A stretch of DNA of 64,000 nucleotides from Curtobacterium sp. TC1 (lineage in GTDB: Bacteria > Actinomycetota > Actinomycetes > Actinomycetales > Microbacteriaceae): assembly GCF_019844075.1 (NCBI RefSeq), contig NZ_CP081962.1, positions 99,763 through 163,762 on the forward strand. Reading direction: 5' to 3'. Of the stretch, positions 34,829 to 43,636 are shown one piece after another; the first letter of the stretch is position 1; each line of letters starts with the position of its first letter. The notes under the pieces are model-generated. The model searched no databases. It was given only the letters and a program-made list of their open reading frames with translations, and had not been told where the DNA came from. The position numbers and the translations under genes are program-made.

Positions 34829-35007
34829 TGATCACCACCTACCAGCCGCCCTATTCCCCCGACGCCGTGACCACGCACCTCCCCATCGGGCTGACCGACT
34901 CCGCCGTGATCGCCTCCTACGTGATCCGCCGGATCGACGACCCCACCCTGCTCGCGAGCCCGGCCGGGCCCCGATACGCGGACTTCTTCACAGAACCCGC
35001 GCAGTAA
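34828..35007 (+). CDS. 59-residue small protein
   Basis: MITTYQPPYSPDAVTTHLPI, GLTDSAVIASYVIRRIDDPT and a Gly/Pro-rich end. Its ATG lies within TGATG with the previous stop. It precedes a MarR gene 41 bases away and may belong to the same transcript. No family recognised. Confidence 0.5.
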   Translation: MITTYQPPYSPDAVTTHLPIGLTDSAVIASYVIRRIDDPTLLASPAGPRYADFFTEPAQ

Positions 35008-35048
35008 TCTGGACCCCGCCCGCACGTTTCGAGAGAGCACCTGACCCG

Positions 35049-35570
35049 ATGCCGTTGACTGTTGTCCGTCACGAAGCCACGCACCTCTACGCTCGGGAAC
35101 CCCGCACTCGGGAAGCGAAAGACGCGGTCAACGCGCTCCTGCGCCTTCACCGCGCCGAGGAACAGGAAGTTGAGCACGCTCGACGGGCCAGCGGGTTGAC
35201 GAAGAACGAGTTCGCCGCGATCCGGTACCTCGTGCAAGCAGAACGCGACGGCCGGCAGATCAGCCCGAAAGACCTCGCAGTCATGCTGAACGTCTCGAAC
35301 GCGTCCGTGACCAAGATTGTCGACAACCTCGTCCGGAAAGGTGAGCTCCGCCGCGAGCCCCACCCCACCGACCGCCGAGCCATGCTCCTCCACCCCATCG
35401 ACGGCAGCGCGGCGAAGATCGACCAGGCCTACACCCGGTTCCACCAAGTCCTCGTCGAAGCCCTCGACCAGCTTCCCCCGGCAGACAACGCGCTCCTCGC
35501 CCGCCACCTCAACACCATCGCCACCACCCTCACCAGCGACAACGAACCCGCCGTCGGCGGCCAGGCATAA
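35049..35570 (+). CDS. MarR-family regulator
   Basis: A 173-residue protein. ARRASGLTKNEFAAIRYLVQ, ISPKDLAVMLNVSNASVTKI with VDNLVRKGELRREPHPTDRR gives the winged helix-turn-helix with the D-R-R wing. The rest forms the dimer helices (LLARHLNTIATTL). It could regulate the small upstream genes. Confidence 0.85.
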   Translation: MPLTVVRHEATHLYAREPRTREAKDAVNALLRLHRAEEQEVEHARRASGLTKNEFAAIRYLVQAERDGRQISPKDLAVMLNVSNASVTKIVDNLVRKGELRREPHPTDRRAMLLHPIDGSAAKIDQAYTRFHQVLVEALDQLPPADNALLARHLNTIATTLTSDNEPAVGGQA

Positions 35571-35605
35571 CCACAGCGCCCCCACCGGACGATGTCCAGG
35601 ACCCC

Positions 35606-35782
35606 ATGAAAATCGACAGCGCTGTGACATCGGTGCCCGGTGAGCACGACCCGCTCCAGCAGCGAGAGCAGCTGACGGGGAACCCTTCGAAGGACCGCGC
35701 ACTCCGGGAAAACTCAGCACTTGTGCGCACTCTTGGACTCAGCCAGCACGCTCTCCAGCGACTCCACGGCACCCGCCTCTAA
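35606..35782 (+). CDS. Possible 58-residue protein
   Basis: The frame MKIDSAVTSVPGEHDPLQQR, then EQLTGNPSKDRALRENSALV and a helical end, has ordinary codon use and an AGGA before the ATG. It lies 35 bases after the MarR stop. No family recognised. Confidence 0.35.
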   Translation: MKIDSAVTSVPGEHDPLQQREQLTGNPSKDRALRENSALVRTLGLSQHALQRLHGTRL

Positions 35783-36060
35783 CCCGCCACGGACACGACT
35801 CCCCCGCAACGCAGTGCCCGCTACGAGCGGTATCGGGGCGTCATCAGCTCGGGAACAGGAAGGGTGGGGCCGCCGCATCAACCACCCTGGTTACCCTGAT
35901 CGGATGGGAGCGGCAGCCCCCAGGCGCACATGGTGAGGCACGCCCGGACGCGCGGCCCGATAGGCCAGCAGCGCCACCAGTCAAGGTAGTCCCGCACTGT
36001 CGCCTACGCCGCGCCGCGGGCACTCCGCTCGCCATCACGTGTCGTCCAACAGTTCGACGC

Positions 36061-36157
36061 CATGCCGCAACAATGACCCACGAACTGGTCAACCGGTGCA
36101 CAGTAGACGTCGTGGCGAGCCTGTTCGGGTCGGGACCGCCACCGAGGTGTCGGCACC
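36061..36157. repeat. ~95-bp repeat, copy 1
   Basis: Aligns with 37205-37294: both contain CATGCCG, AACCGGTGC and CGTTCGGGTC-type blocks in order (TGTTCGGGTCGGGACCGCCA here). Identity is about 70 percent by eye. Both copies can be read as a similar peptide (NRCTVDVVASLFGSGPP here, NRCAVELAGPFGSAPP there). Confidence 0.45.
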
Positions 36158-36182
36158 GGTCCCCCCAACGGTGCCGGCACCT
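36145..36182. terminator. 14-bp hairpin
   Basis: AGGTGTCGGCACCG pairs with a downstream arm with one G-T-type mismatch and a 10-base loop. It may be a terminator of a lost gene. Confidence 0.35.
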
Positions 36183-36850
36183 CTCCCACCGCAGACACAC
36201 GGTACAAACCTAGAACCACCACACGCGCTCGTGAGGAGTTTCGATCCCGTGGGCTGCACGAGAACCAGGCCCGCGTGAGACAGAGCTTCCTTCCTCGAGT
36301 GCCTGATCGTTCACGACCACCAACGGTCCCGCCCCGCAACGTGCGGACCTGGGACGTGCGGGGCACCAACCCGACAACGACTCGGCTTCGAATGCTCCAC
36401 GCAAGACGGGTCAGGGCGGCCCGTCCCGCTGCTCTTCGGGTGAGCGCGGGCCGGGCCGCTTCCCGGCCCACCGCAACATCATCGAGCGCTATTGCCTGAC
36501 AACACGACCAGACAGGAACCGAGCAGCTTACCCATCGCCGTGGTGCTGCGAGGACGTCTGCCACTGGTTCGGGGCTGGGACAGACGCCCTCGCGCTACGA
36601 CGCCGTCAGGTTCAACGCGATGGTCTTGACGAGGCCAGCCCGGTAACAGGGGGTCGGGCTCCCGCGGCTAGGGTCCGCAGGGCAACAAAACCGACCATAC
36701 GTCAACAGCACACCCCAACCTCTCAGGAAATCCGGGAACACCGCGACGCACCGCCCTGATCCCGCGAAGAGACCCGATGCGGCACCCTTCGAGGCCGCGA
36801 GTGAAGCCGCCTGATGAGGGATGCCGGCGCATCCGCGTACGTTGCCAGCC

Positions 36851-37027
36851 ATGACCGAGAACCCCCCAACACCGGATGGCTCGACGAACGTTTCCGATGC
36901 CGACCGGGACCGCACCGCCGATCTGCCCGACGGCTCCCCTACCGGAAACGCCACAGAAGATCCCAACCAGGACAGCGACACCAACTCGGGCGGAGAACCC
37001 ACCTCCCCGGAACAGGACGCATCATGA
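36851..37027 (+). CDS. 58-residue acidic disordered protein
   Basis: MTENPPTPDGSTNVSDADRD, then RTADLPDGSPTGNATEDPNQ and an Asp/Ser-rich end. No hydrophobic core is present. Its stop overlaps the next start (ATGA). Tandem tiny acidic genes of this kind are seen in this family of bacteria, but no role is known. Confidence 0.5.
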   Translation: MTENPPTPDGSTNVSDADRDRTADLPDGSPTGNATEDPNQDSDTNSGGEPTSPEQDAS

Positions 37028-37146
37028 TCGACCCCGCACACCCCGATCACGACAAGCCTGCCGACGACGTCGCCAACCCGAAGGACGTCGACCCAATCGA
37101 CGGCACCGACGAAAACGACCGCCCGGTCGACAATCCCTCCGGCTGA
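37024..37146 (+). CDS. 40-residue acidic disordered protein
   Basis: MIDPAHPDHDKPADDVANPK with DVDPIDGTDENDRPVDNPSG. It overlaps the upstream gene by four bases. Composition resembles its neighbour. Confidence 0.5.
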   Translation: MIDPAHPDHDKPADDVANPKDVDPIDGTDENDRPVDNPSG

Positions 37147-37204
37147 CCTACCGTCCCTACGCCCCGCGGCCACGCGAGATCAACCGGTACCCGCTGTATC
37201 GCGC

Positions 37205-37294
37205 CATGCCGAGACGCATCACGGAGCAATCGGGTAACCGGTGCGCTGTGGAGTTGGCGGGCCCGTTCGGGTCAGCACCGCCACGAGGTGCTGA
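37205..37294. repeat. ~95-bp repeat, copy 2
   Basis: Counterpart of 36061-36157. Here it runs directly into the MarR fragment, in the same reading frame, which suggests that a recombination joined foreign sequence to a regulator gene. Confidence 0.45.
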
Positions 37295-37296
37295 CG

Positions 37297-37595
37297 TGCG
37301 TTCCCTGCCTCGCGCCTCCCGCATCGTGGCGCGGCTCGAGGCGGACGCGCTCATCACGAGATCCACCTGCAAGACCGATGGCCGAGCTGTCATCGTCACT
37401 TTGACACCTAAGGGCGAAGACGTCTTGAAGGCAGCCACGCCTCGTCACGACCGGCTCGTTCGAGAATTCCTCGTCGACGCCCTTTCCGCGGAGCAGCTGG
37501 CACAGCTGCGCAACATCGCCTCGACCCTCGAAGTCCACCTCCACCCCGACATGGCGTCACCCGTAGATCGCCAACGCGTTGTGACCGCCACCTGA
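37297..37595 (+). pseudogene. MarR-family regulator lacking its N-terminal half
   Basis: RIVARLEADALITRSTCKTD, GRAVIVTLTPKGEDVLKAAT and VDALSAEQLAQLRNIASTLE are the recognition wing and C-terminal helices of a MarR protein. The first half, including the dimer and recognition helices, is replaced by unrelated repeat sequence. It should not be functional. Confidence 0.65.
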
Positions 37596-37905
37596 GCGAC
37601 CGTGCCTCGGGGCCCTGAGCGCGGAGAACAACCGTGCCGGGGGGGGTGTCATGGGTGCACGGTCGCAGACGTATACGCCAGAAGCGAGATGTCCCGGCTT
37701 TTTCGCATGTTCATCAGTGCTAGTCGGGCGACGTTGCCGCCGCTCGCGTCGTGTGAGACTCGGCGATGAGGCCACCTTGCGAGCCGCACCCGCCGCTGAG
37801 CGATCACAAAACGCCACCAACAAGCGATAAAGCCCACACTCAGGGGGGAGCGGTCGTGGCCGGCGATCGTCCGGTGGACGACCGGCTTACGAGACAGACG
37901 TTGCG
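37596..37905. other. Short gene-free stretch
   Basis: About 310 bases between the MarR fragment and the monooxygenase stop. I see no gene or clear repeat. Confidence 0.4.
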
Positions 37906-39045
37906 TCAGCTCGCGGCGTCCTCCGCGGTCCCGTTCAGCAGGTTCGCGAGTCCCTCGGGTGCGCGGGCGCCGAAGATGAGGTCGATGGTCTCGTGTGCGG
38001 CGATGGCTTCTTCCTCGGCGCGGGCGAACATGACCTCCTCGTAGGCGGTGAGCGCGGCGTCGATGTCGTCCGGGTGGGCAACGATCGCCTCGGCGAGCTC
38101 GGCGCCGTCGAGCATCGCGGTGTTCGCGCCTTCGCCACCGGGGAGTGTGACGTGCGCTGCATCGCCGATGAGGGTCACGCCTGGGGTGTGCGGCCACCGG
38201 TGGTCGTCGGGGAGCTTGTAGATGCTCCGCAGCACGGGAGGCGTATCGGCATCTGCAATCAGCGCGACGAGCTCGGGCGCCCAGCCGTCGAACTCCGCGG
38301 CGATGCGCGCCTTGGTGCTTGCCGCGTCGGAGAAGTCGATGTCGTCGAACCAGCTGAGGGGTCTGCTCAAGATCACGTAAGTGTGGATGATCTCTCCCGC
38401 CTCGCGATGCGTAAGGAATCCTTTGCCTGGGATGAGGGCGTACATGGCGCCGTCGCCAGCAACCAGGGACGTCGTGCTGTGCCGTTCGTCGACGTCGTGG
38501 AGGAACGTGTCGATGTAGCTCATGCCCGCGTACACCGGCTTCTCGACGGAGACCAACGCTCGCACCTTCGACCACGTCCCCTCGGCGCCGACGAGCACGT
38601 CGCTGTGGGCGGTGGAGCCGTCCGTGAAGGTCAGCTCGTGGCGGCCGTCGCCGAGAGGGGCGACATCGCGGAGCTTCTTGCCCCACTGCACCGTGCCATC
38701 CGGGAGGGACTCGAGGAGGATCCGGCGGATGTCGCCCCGTCGCGCCTCGGGACTTGCCATCGACCCGTCGTCGGGCAGGTCGGCCAAAAGCGTGGCGTTC
38801 CGATCGAGGACGCGTTGTCCTGCGCCGCCGACATGGATGATCGACCGGTATTCGTTCATCAAGCCGGCCTCCTGGAGGGCGAGCTGCCCGTTGTGCTCGT
38901 GCAGGTCCAGCTGGCCGCCCTGGGAGCGGGCGCCGGCGTCGGCGTCTGCCTCGAACACAGTGACGTCGATGCCGTGCAGGTGCAGGACCCGGGCAAGGGT
39001 GAGGCCGCCGAGCCCGGCGCCGACGATGCTGACTGAAGGAGTCAT
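37906..39045 (-). CDS. FAD-dependent monooxygenase, TetX-like
   Basis: A 379-residue flavoprotein. The FAD-binding Rossmann motif is SIVGAGLGGLTLARVLHLHG (about residues 6-25). GGQLDLHEHNGQLALQEAGL is close to the GGTLDLHxGSGQ segment of TetX tetracycline monooxygenases, RGDIRRILLESLPDGTVQWG is the second dinucleotide region, and GVTLIGDAAHVTLPGGEGAN is the GDAxH FAD motif. It should hydroxylate an aromatic or polyketide substrate with NADPH and oxygen; tetracycline is possible but unproven. It is divergent from a TetR gene with two palindromic operators between. Confidence 0.85.
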   Translation of the reverse strand: MTPSVSIVGAGLGGLTLARVLHLHGIDVTVFEADADAGARSQGGQLDLHEHNGQLALQEAGLMNEYRSIIHVGGAGQRVLDRNATLLADLPDDGSMASPEARRGDIRRILLESLPDGTVQWGKKLRDVAPLGDGRHELTFTDGSTAHSDVLVGAEGTWSKVRALVSVEKPVYAGMSYIDTFLHDVDERHSTTSLVAGDGAMYALIPGKGFLTHREAGEIIHTYVILSRPLSWFDDIDFSDAASTKARIAAEFDGWAPELVALIADADTPPVLRSIYKLPDDHRWPHTPGVTLIGDAAHVTLPGGEGANTAMLDGAELAEAIVAHPDDIDAALTAYEEVMFARAEEEAIAAHETIDLIFGARAPEGLANLLNGTAEDAAS

Positions 39046-39063
39046 GGTGTGCCTTTCTTCGAA

Positions 39064-39082
39064 GTTGGACCGTTGGTCCAAC
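39064..39082. promoter_or_regulatory. TetR operator 1
   Basis: GTTGGACCGTTGGTCCAAC is a perfect 8-3-8 palindrome in the 78-base gap between the monooxygenase and TetR genes. Confidence 0.75.
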
Positions 39083-39088
39083 CGAAGT

Positions 39089-39105
39089 GTGGACCGACGG
39101 TCCAC
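39089..39105. promoter_or_regulatory. TetR operator 2
   Basis: GTGGACCGACGGTCCAC is a 7-3-7 palindrome sharing the TGGACC/GGTCCA half-sites with operator 1. Centres are 24 bases apart, so two dimers would bind close together and cover both promoters. Confidence 0.75.
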
Positions 39106-39123
39106 TTGTGTCAAGATGGGCAC

Positions 39124-39825
39124 ATGACGAACCCGGCGCCCCGCATCCACAAGCGCGTCGACGCCCTCTCCCGCGAGCAGATCGTGCAGGCGACGATCCG
39201 GCTGCTCGACTCATCCGGTGAGAGCGCGCTGACCGTCCGGGCGCTCACCGAGCATCTCTCGACCGGCCGTGGTGCGATCTACCACTACGTCACGGGCAAG
39301 GAGGAGCTCCTCGAGGCCGCAACGGACGGCATCATCAGCGCGGCGCTCGAGAGCCCCGCGAACGTTCTAGGCCCTCGCGAATCGCTCCGGCACCTCGCCC
39401 TAGCCGTGTTTGATGCCCTCACTGAGCACCACTGGGTAGGGAAGCAACTGGCGCGGGAGCCACGACAGCCTGCCGTCCTCCGCATTTGGAAGGGCATCGG
39501 AGCCGGCCTCGGGCGCTTGGGAGTGTCCGGCAGCGCCAGCGCTGATGCGGGAGCGGCGCTCATGAACTACCTGCTCGGAGCGGCGGCGCAGAGCGCAGCC
39601 GCCTCTCACCACTTGCTCTCCGACAGCGACAGGCAAGCATACCTGGAGGCATTCGCGGCCGAGCTGACCCGCAGCGACTCTGATGCCGTCTCTGAGCAGA
39701 CTGCCGCGGCCCTCGTGGAGCATGACGACCGTGAGCAGTTCATCAACGGCCTGAACATCTTCCTCGCCGGCATCGAGACCGGCGGGGATACCAGCGTGCG
39801 CCTGTCCCACAACCCACTGCGATAG
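39124..39825 (+). CDS. TetR-family regulator of the monooxygenase
   Basis: A 233-residue protein. SREQIVQATIRLLDSSGESA, LTVRALTEHLSTGRGAIYHY and VTGKEELLEAATDGI make up the DNA-binding domain, of the TetR class that carries a C-terminal TetR_C domain. It likely binds the two palindromes at 39064 and 39089, repressing itself and the divergent monooxygenase until its ligand appears. Confidence 0.88.
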   Translation: MTNPAPRIHKRVDALSREQIVQATIRLLDSSGESALTVRALTEHLSTGRGAIYHYVTGKEELLEAATDGIISAALESPANVLGPRESLRHLALAVFDALTEHHWVGKQLAREPRQPAVLRIWKGIGAGLGRLGVSGSASADAGAALMNYLLGAAAQSAAASHHLLSDSDRQAYLEAFAAELTRSDSDAVSEQTAAALVEHDDREQFINGLNIFLAGIETGGDTSVRLSHNPLR

Positions 39826-39931
39826 AGGTTCAGCGCGGAACGCAAGAGCGTCGGGCAGGGCTCAGCGTCCGATGAAAGATCCTTGGGTTCAGCTGGTCGT
39901 TGCAACACCACCGTGATTTGGAGTGTTGCAG

Positions 39932-40045
39932 ATGGGATCCAGGCTGGAGCAGCGCGCCCGAGAGGCGCAATTCTGGGAGCTACTCGGACACGGCGTGAGC
40001 AGGCCCGCTGCTTGCGATGCTGTCGGGGTGCATCCAAGCCGGTGT
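39932..40045 (+). pseudogene. IS30-family transposase N-terminal fragment
   Basis: MGSRLEQRAREAQFWELLGH with GVSRPAACDAVGVHPSR matches the opening of actinobacterial IS30 transposases (R-x-x-F-W-x-x-x-G-x-G-x-S-x-x-x-A). It is lost after about 37 residues. Confidence 0.6.
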
Positions 40046-40079
40046 TCGGTCTCGGTGATTCACCCGTCCGGTCGTACGT

Positions 40080-40224
40080 TGCGACGAAGAGTCAATGGGA
40101 GGCGGCGAACACCGCACACACCGTGGCATGGGTGACTGCAACGCTTTCGGTTGCCCTTCTGCTGGCTACTCTCGCCATCGGCGTCATGACGCGCCCGAAG
40201 ATGCGGCCCCGCAACGGAGCTTGA
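40080..40224 (+). pseudogene. C-terminal membrane-protein fragment
   Basis: In the frame ending at 40224, KSQWEAANTAHTVAWVTATL and SVALLLATLAIGVMTRPK form one membrane helix with a basic tail. No N-terminus is evident because the IS30 fragment precedes it. Probably the end of a gene cut by insertion. Confidence 0.3.
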
Positions 40225-40431
40225 CTCAGATCACGTCCTAGGTGCCGTTAAGCACGAGGCGGCGGGTCCTGGCCTGTTAAGTCGCCGGGCGGATGTCCTC
40301 CACTTCGCCCGTAGTGTCGGCATCGGCGTCTTGTTCGGACTCTCCAGAGGCATGCGTGCTACCTCCGCTGCCGTACTCGGAAGGCCAAGCAGGTTCCGCC
40401 GCAGCGGCTTCGCCGCGTCAATGACAGCCTG

Positions 40432-41010
40432 GTGGTACTGCATCCCGCAAATTGCAGCGGCGGCGTCCGCGAGCAACGTGAAGCACTGATCACTGCCGGC
40501 GTCGCGACCGAACGCATCTACGTCGACCACGGCCGTTCCGGCACGAACCAAGCCCGCCCCGGCCTCGAACAGGCGATCGCCGCATGCTGGGCCGGCGACA
40601 CCCTCGTCGTCACCAAGCTCGACCGACTCGCTCGCTCCGCCGTTGACGCCAGCACGATCGCCGCTGAGATCGCAACAAAGGACGTCCGTCTCAGCTTCAA
40701 CGGCTCCGTGTACGACCCTCTCGACCCAACGGGGCGCATGATCTTCGGCATGCTGTCCGTGTTCGCGGAGTTCGAAGCGAACCTGGTCAGCGCCCGTACC
40801 CGGGAAGGCATGGCCACCGCTCGAGCGAAGGGCCGGCTGAAGGGGGGCAAGCCCAAGCTCTCGCCCAAACGCGAGGCGCTCCTGGTGTCGATGCACCGGT
40901 CCGGTGACTACACGACCGGCGAGCTCGCTGAGCTGTTCGACGTCGCCCGCGCCACCGTGTACAGGGCTATCGGTCGAGACAAGGTCAACGAGCCGGCACT
41001 GCCACTCCCC
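40432..41010 (+). pseudogene. Serine recombinase without its catalytic N-terminus
   Basis: REQREALITAGVATERIYVD, then TLVVTKLDRLARSAVDASTI, GMLSVFAEFEANLVSARTRE and the helix-turn-helix TTGELAELFDVARATVYRAI give a Tn3-type resolvase from about residue 20 on. The Y-x-R-V-S segment holding the catalytic serine is absent and replaced by unrelated sequence, and the frame overruns the normal stop. It faces the T7SS genes, opposite to the intact enzyme at 50480. Confidence 0.8.
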
Positions 41011-41035
41011 CGCCCGGCAGATCGAGATGGACGCG

Positions 41036-41242
41036 ATGAAAGTCACCATGAAGCGCGACTACGGCGCGGACATCGCCGCGCTCCCCGCGTGGCACAAGTA
41101 CGTCGCCGGCGGCCGCGTCGTCGCCAGCTGGACGAACCCGTTCATCTACGGCCAGGGCGTCAAACCGACCGGGTGGGGCTCGGACCAGGAGCGGGTCCCC
41201 GGCGACAAGGAAGCGTCCGGCGCATTGGTGCACAGTTTCTGA
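41036..41242 (+). CDS. 68-residue hypothetical protein
   Basis: MKVTMKRDYGADIAALPAWH, then KYVAGGRVVASWTNPFIYGQ and a Gly-rich polar end. Codon use is normal, but no clear ribosome-binding site was found and the frame begins inside the overrun of the recombinase remnant. It could be the tail of a lost gene. No family recognised. Confidence 0.35.
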   Translation: MKVTMKRDYGADIAALPAWHKYVAGGRVVASWTNPFIYGQGVKPTGWGSDQERVPGDKEASGALVHSF

Positions 41243-41500
41243 GTCCTCCTATCGGGGGACCGGACGTCCGCTCGGCGCGTCCCGACACGCCGGATGGCCC
41301 AGAATTTCATGACGGGTGACATACGAATACCGCTCGGCATCGACCGTGTGCCGGCGGCGATGTACTGGAATCTGCACAATCGTGTGAAGAAGTGCATTCC
41401 GCAACACGTCGGAAAACGTACCCCGGCAACCGGTTCCATCGTGAAATAACCTCTGATCTGTCCCTCGATCGGGGGTGCAGACGAACGACAGGAGCAGGCA

Positions 41501-41794
41501 ATGCCCAACTTGAACGTGACCTACGGCGAGATGCAGGACGCCGCGACCCGACTCGTGAACGGTGAGCAGGACATCACCTCGAAGCTGCGTGAGCTGAAGT
41601 CGCTCGTCGACTCCCTCATCTCGGGCGGCTACGTCACGGACCAGTCGTCGGTTGCCTTCGGCAGCTCCTACCAGGAGTTCAACGACGGTGCGACGAAGAC
41701 GATCGAGGGCCTCGAGGGCATGTCGATGTACCTGAACAAGGCGGCCGAGGCGCTCCAGCAGACCGACCAGGAACTCGCGAACGCCATCAAGTAG
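41501..41794 (+). CDS. WXG100-family (EsxA-like) secreted protein
   Basis: A 97-residue helical-hairpin protein: VTYGEMQDAATRLVNGEQDI, LRELKSLVDSLISGGYVTDQ (turn), then SYQEFNDGATKTIEGLEGMS with a final helix. The usual W-x-G turn is replaced by Y-V-T at about residues 46-48. An AGGAG ribosome-binding site precedes the ATG. Such proteins are dimeric substrates of type VII secretion. It is the first gene of the operon. Confidence 0.85.
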   Translation: MPNLNVTYGEMQDAATRLVNGEQDITSKLRELKSLVDSLISGGYVTDQSSVAFGSSYQEFNDGATKTIEGLEGMSMYLNKAAEALQQTDQELANAIK

Positions 41795-41881
41795 CGACCG
41801 CGAATCGGTCCCGGTCCTCGTCATGACGACGAGCACCGGGGCCGATCCGGTTCCGATCCCGTTCACCGACCAGGAGCAGTC

Positions 41882-42187
41882 ATGGCAGACCTCATCATCA
41901 CGAAGGAAGTCCTCGAAGACTCGACCACCAAGCTGCAGCACATCTCGGACGAGCTGGAGCACCAGAAGTCCGACGACCGCGCGCTCGACCAGGTCTACGG
42001 CCAGCACGACGTGTACAAGGCCATGAACGACTTCTCCGGCGACTGGAAGATCCACCGCAACAAGATGAAGGGCGCCATCGCCGATCTGCGGGACAAGATG
42101 CAGAAGGTCACCCAGAACTGGACCGACCTCGAGCACGACCTCAGCGACAAGCTCACCACCGAGACGACGGACGCGGGGAACGCCTGA
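41882..42187 (+). CDS. T7SS-associated ESX-like partner
   Basis: A 101-residue, all-helical, charged protein: LIITKEVLEDSTTKLQHISD, AMNDFSGDWKIHRNKMKGAI with DLRDKMQKVTQNWTDLEHDL. Two long helices with a W in the turn (FSGDWK) resemble ESX-type helical hairpins. Its stop overlaps the next start by one base (TGATG). It may be the heterodimer partner or chaperone of the next protein. Confidence 0.65.
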   Translation: MADLIITKEVLEDSTTKLQHISDELEHQKSDDRALDQVYGQHDVYKAMNDFSGDWKIHRNKMKGAIADLRDKMQKVTQNWTDLEHDLSDKLTTETTDAGNA

Positions 42188-43626
42188 TGCCGGTGCGCGA
42201 GGGCAACTGGGGGTTGCTCGGCGAATCCACCGACCCGGTGATCGCGGACACCGGCGTGATGCAGGAGCTCATCACCTACTACAAGGACATGGCGTCGGAG
42301 ATCACCTCCGAGGCAGCGGTCCTGAAGAGCATCGGCGACGGCGACGACAGCAAGTTCAAGGGCGAGACCGCTGACGCCGTCCGGAAGAAGAGCAAGGAGG
42401 TCGCCGAGTCCCTGCAGAAGATGTCCGGCCGGTACGACGCCATCCGGGATGCCTTGACGGGGTACCTGCCGGCGCTCGAGGACGGGCTCAGCGAGTCGGC
42501 CGCAGCACTGCAGGCAGCGGAGACCGCACAGCAGTCGGGTGCGAGTGCGTCGGCGATGCCGGACCCGTCCGAGAACCGCGCCGACGACGCTCCCCCGCTC
42601 ACCGACGACGAGCAGGGGCAGATCGACGCGAAGCACGCGGCGACGACCAGGGCGAACGACGCGATGGACGCGGCGAAGACCAAGTTGCGGAACGCGTTGT
42701 CGGCACTCGACGGTGCGGGCAAGGCGGCGGCGTCGACGATCCGGGCGGCATGGGACGACGGCCTGCACGACACCCTAGGCGACAAGATCAAGGCGTTCTT
42801 CTCGAAGCTGCTGAAGCTGATCGTCAAGATCTTCACGTACATCGGCATAGCCCTGGCCGCTCTGGCGATCCTGATCCCCGGCGTCGGTGTGCTGGCCATC
42901 ATGGGCGCCGTCGCGGCCGGGGTCAGCCTCGTCGCGCAGATCGGGTTGACCGCGCTCGGTGAGGGGAACGTGTTCGACCTGGTCATGGCGGTCGTCGGCG
43001 TGGTCACGCTCGGGGTCGGTGCCGGGATCACGAAGGCCACCTCCATGGCGGTCGGCAAGGGCGTCACCGCCGGCAAGACCGCGATCCAGAACGCCACGAA
43101 GGTCGACCTCGGGAAGATCTCGAAGATCCGGGACGCCGCCATCAAGGACTGGACGTCCGCTGGGTCGGCAACCAAGGTGCGGTACGCCAACCAGCTGGGC
43201 AACGAGGTCAGGACGAACGGGTTGAGCAAGCTGGACGACTTCGCCGGCAAGTTCAAGGACAACCCGAACTGGTGGAACATCCCGAAGGTCGGCACGACGA
43301 TCAAGAACGACTGGGCCACGATCTCGAAACAGTTCGGTGCCGACCGGTTCACCAGGCAGGGCTTCACGAGCTGGGCGGAACGGATCGGCGGCGTCGACTT
43401 CCAGCTACTGCGGAACGACCTCGGCAAATTCGGCGGCGCCAACGGGCTCGGCACGCTGGTCGGGAACGCCCCGAAGTGGCATACCTACGTCAACGGCGGG
43501 ATGGCCGTGTGGGGCAAGAACTACTCCATCGCCGGGCTCGTCATCAACCCGATCGGCGACGGCGCGGACAAGAAGCGTCCGTGGACCGACGACTGGAACG
43601 CGATCAAGCACCCGATCGCCGTCTGA
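42187..43626 (+). CDS. Large T7SS substrate-like protein
   Basis: A 479-residue protein. Residues 1-115 are a WXG/LXG-like helical region (MQELITYYKDMASEITSEAA, KFKGETADAVRKKSKEVAES). A Ser/Ala linker follows, then membrane-active segments (FTYIGIALAALAILIPGVGV, VMAVVGVVTLGVGAGITKAT) and a C-terminal domain with several Trp (NPNWWNIPKV, RQGFTSWAERIGG). The plan is that of polymorphic substrates carrying an effector at the C-terminus. I do not recognise the effector type, and no classical immunity gene follows. Confidence 0.65.
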   Translation: MPVREGNWGLLGESTDPVIADTGVMQELITYYKDMASEITSEAAVLKSIGDGDDSKFKGETADAVRKKSKEVAESLQKMSGRYDAIRDALTGYLPALEDGLSESAAALQAAETAQQSGASASAMPDPSENRADDAPPLTDDEQGQIDAKHAATTRANDAMDAAKTKLRNALSALDGAGKAAASTIRAAWDDGLHDTLGDKIKAFFSKLLKLIVKIFTYIGIALAALAILIPGVGVLAIMGAVAAGVSLVAQIGLTALGEGNVFDLVMAVVGVVTLGVGAGITKATSMAVGKGVTAGKTAIQNATKVDLGKISKIRDAAIKDWTSAGSATKVRYANQLGNEVRTNGLSKLDDFAGKFKDNPNWWNIPKVGTTIKNDWATISKQFGADRFTRQGFTSWAERIGGVDFQLLRNDLGKFGGANGLGTLVGNAPKWHTYVNGGMAVWGKNYSIAGLVINPIGDGADKKRPWTDDWNAIKHPIAV

Positions 43627-43636
43627 GAGCAGCGCA

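Larger units (their letters stand above)
35783..36850. other. Gene-poor kilobase with repeat and hairpins
   Basis: Long minus-strand frames here have unnatural composition and no start signals, so none is called. The interval holds a ~95-bp segment (36061-36157) also present at 37205, a 14-bp hairpin at 36145-36182, and Gly/Cys-rich noise. It looks like decayed sequence. Confidence 0.4.

Noticed and set aside
36004..37173. Minus-strand frames of 186 and 192 residues
   Set aside because: No domain, no start signal and odd composition; the second runs across the two better-supported small plus-strand genes.
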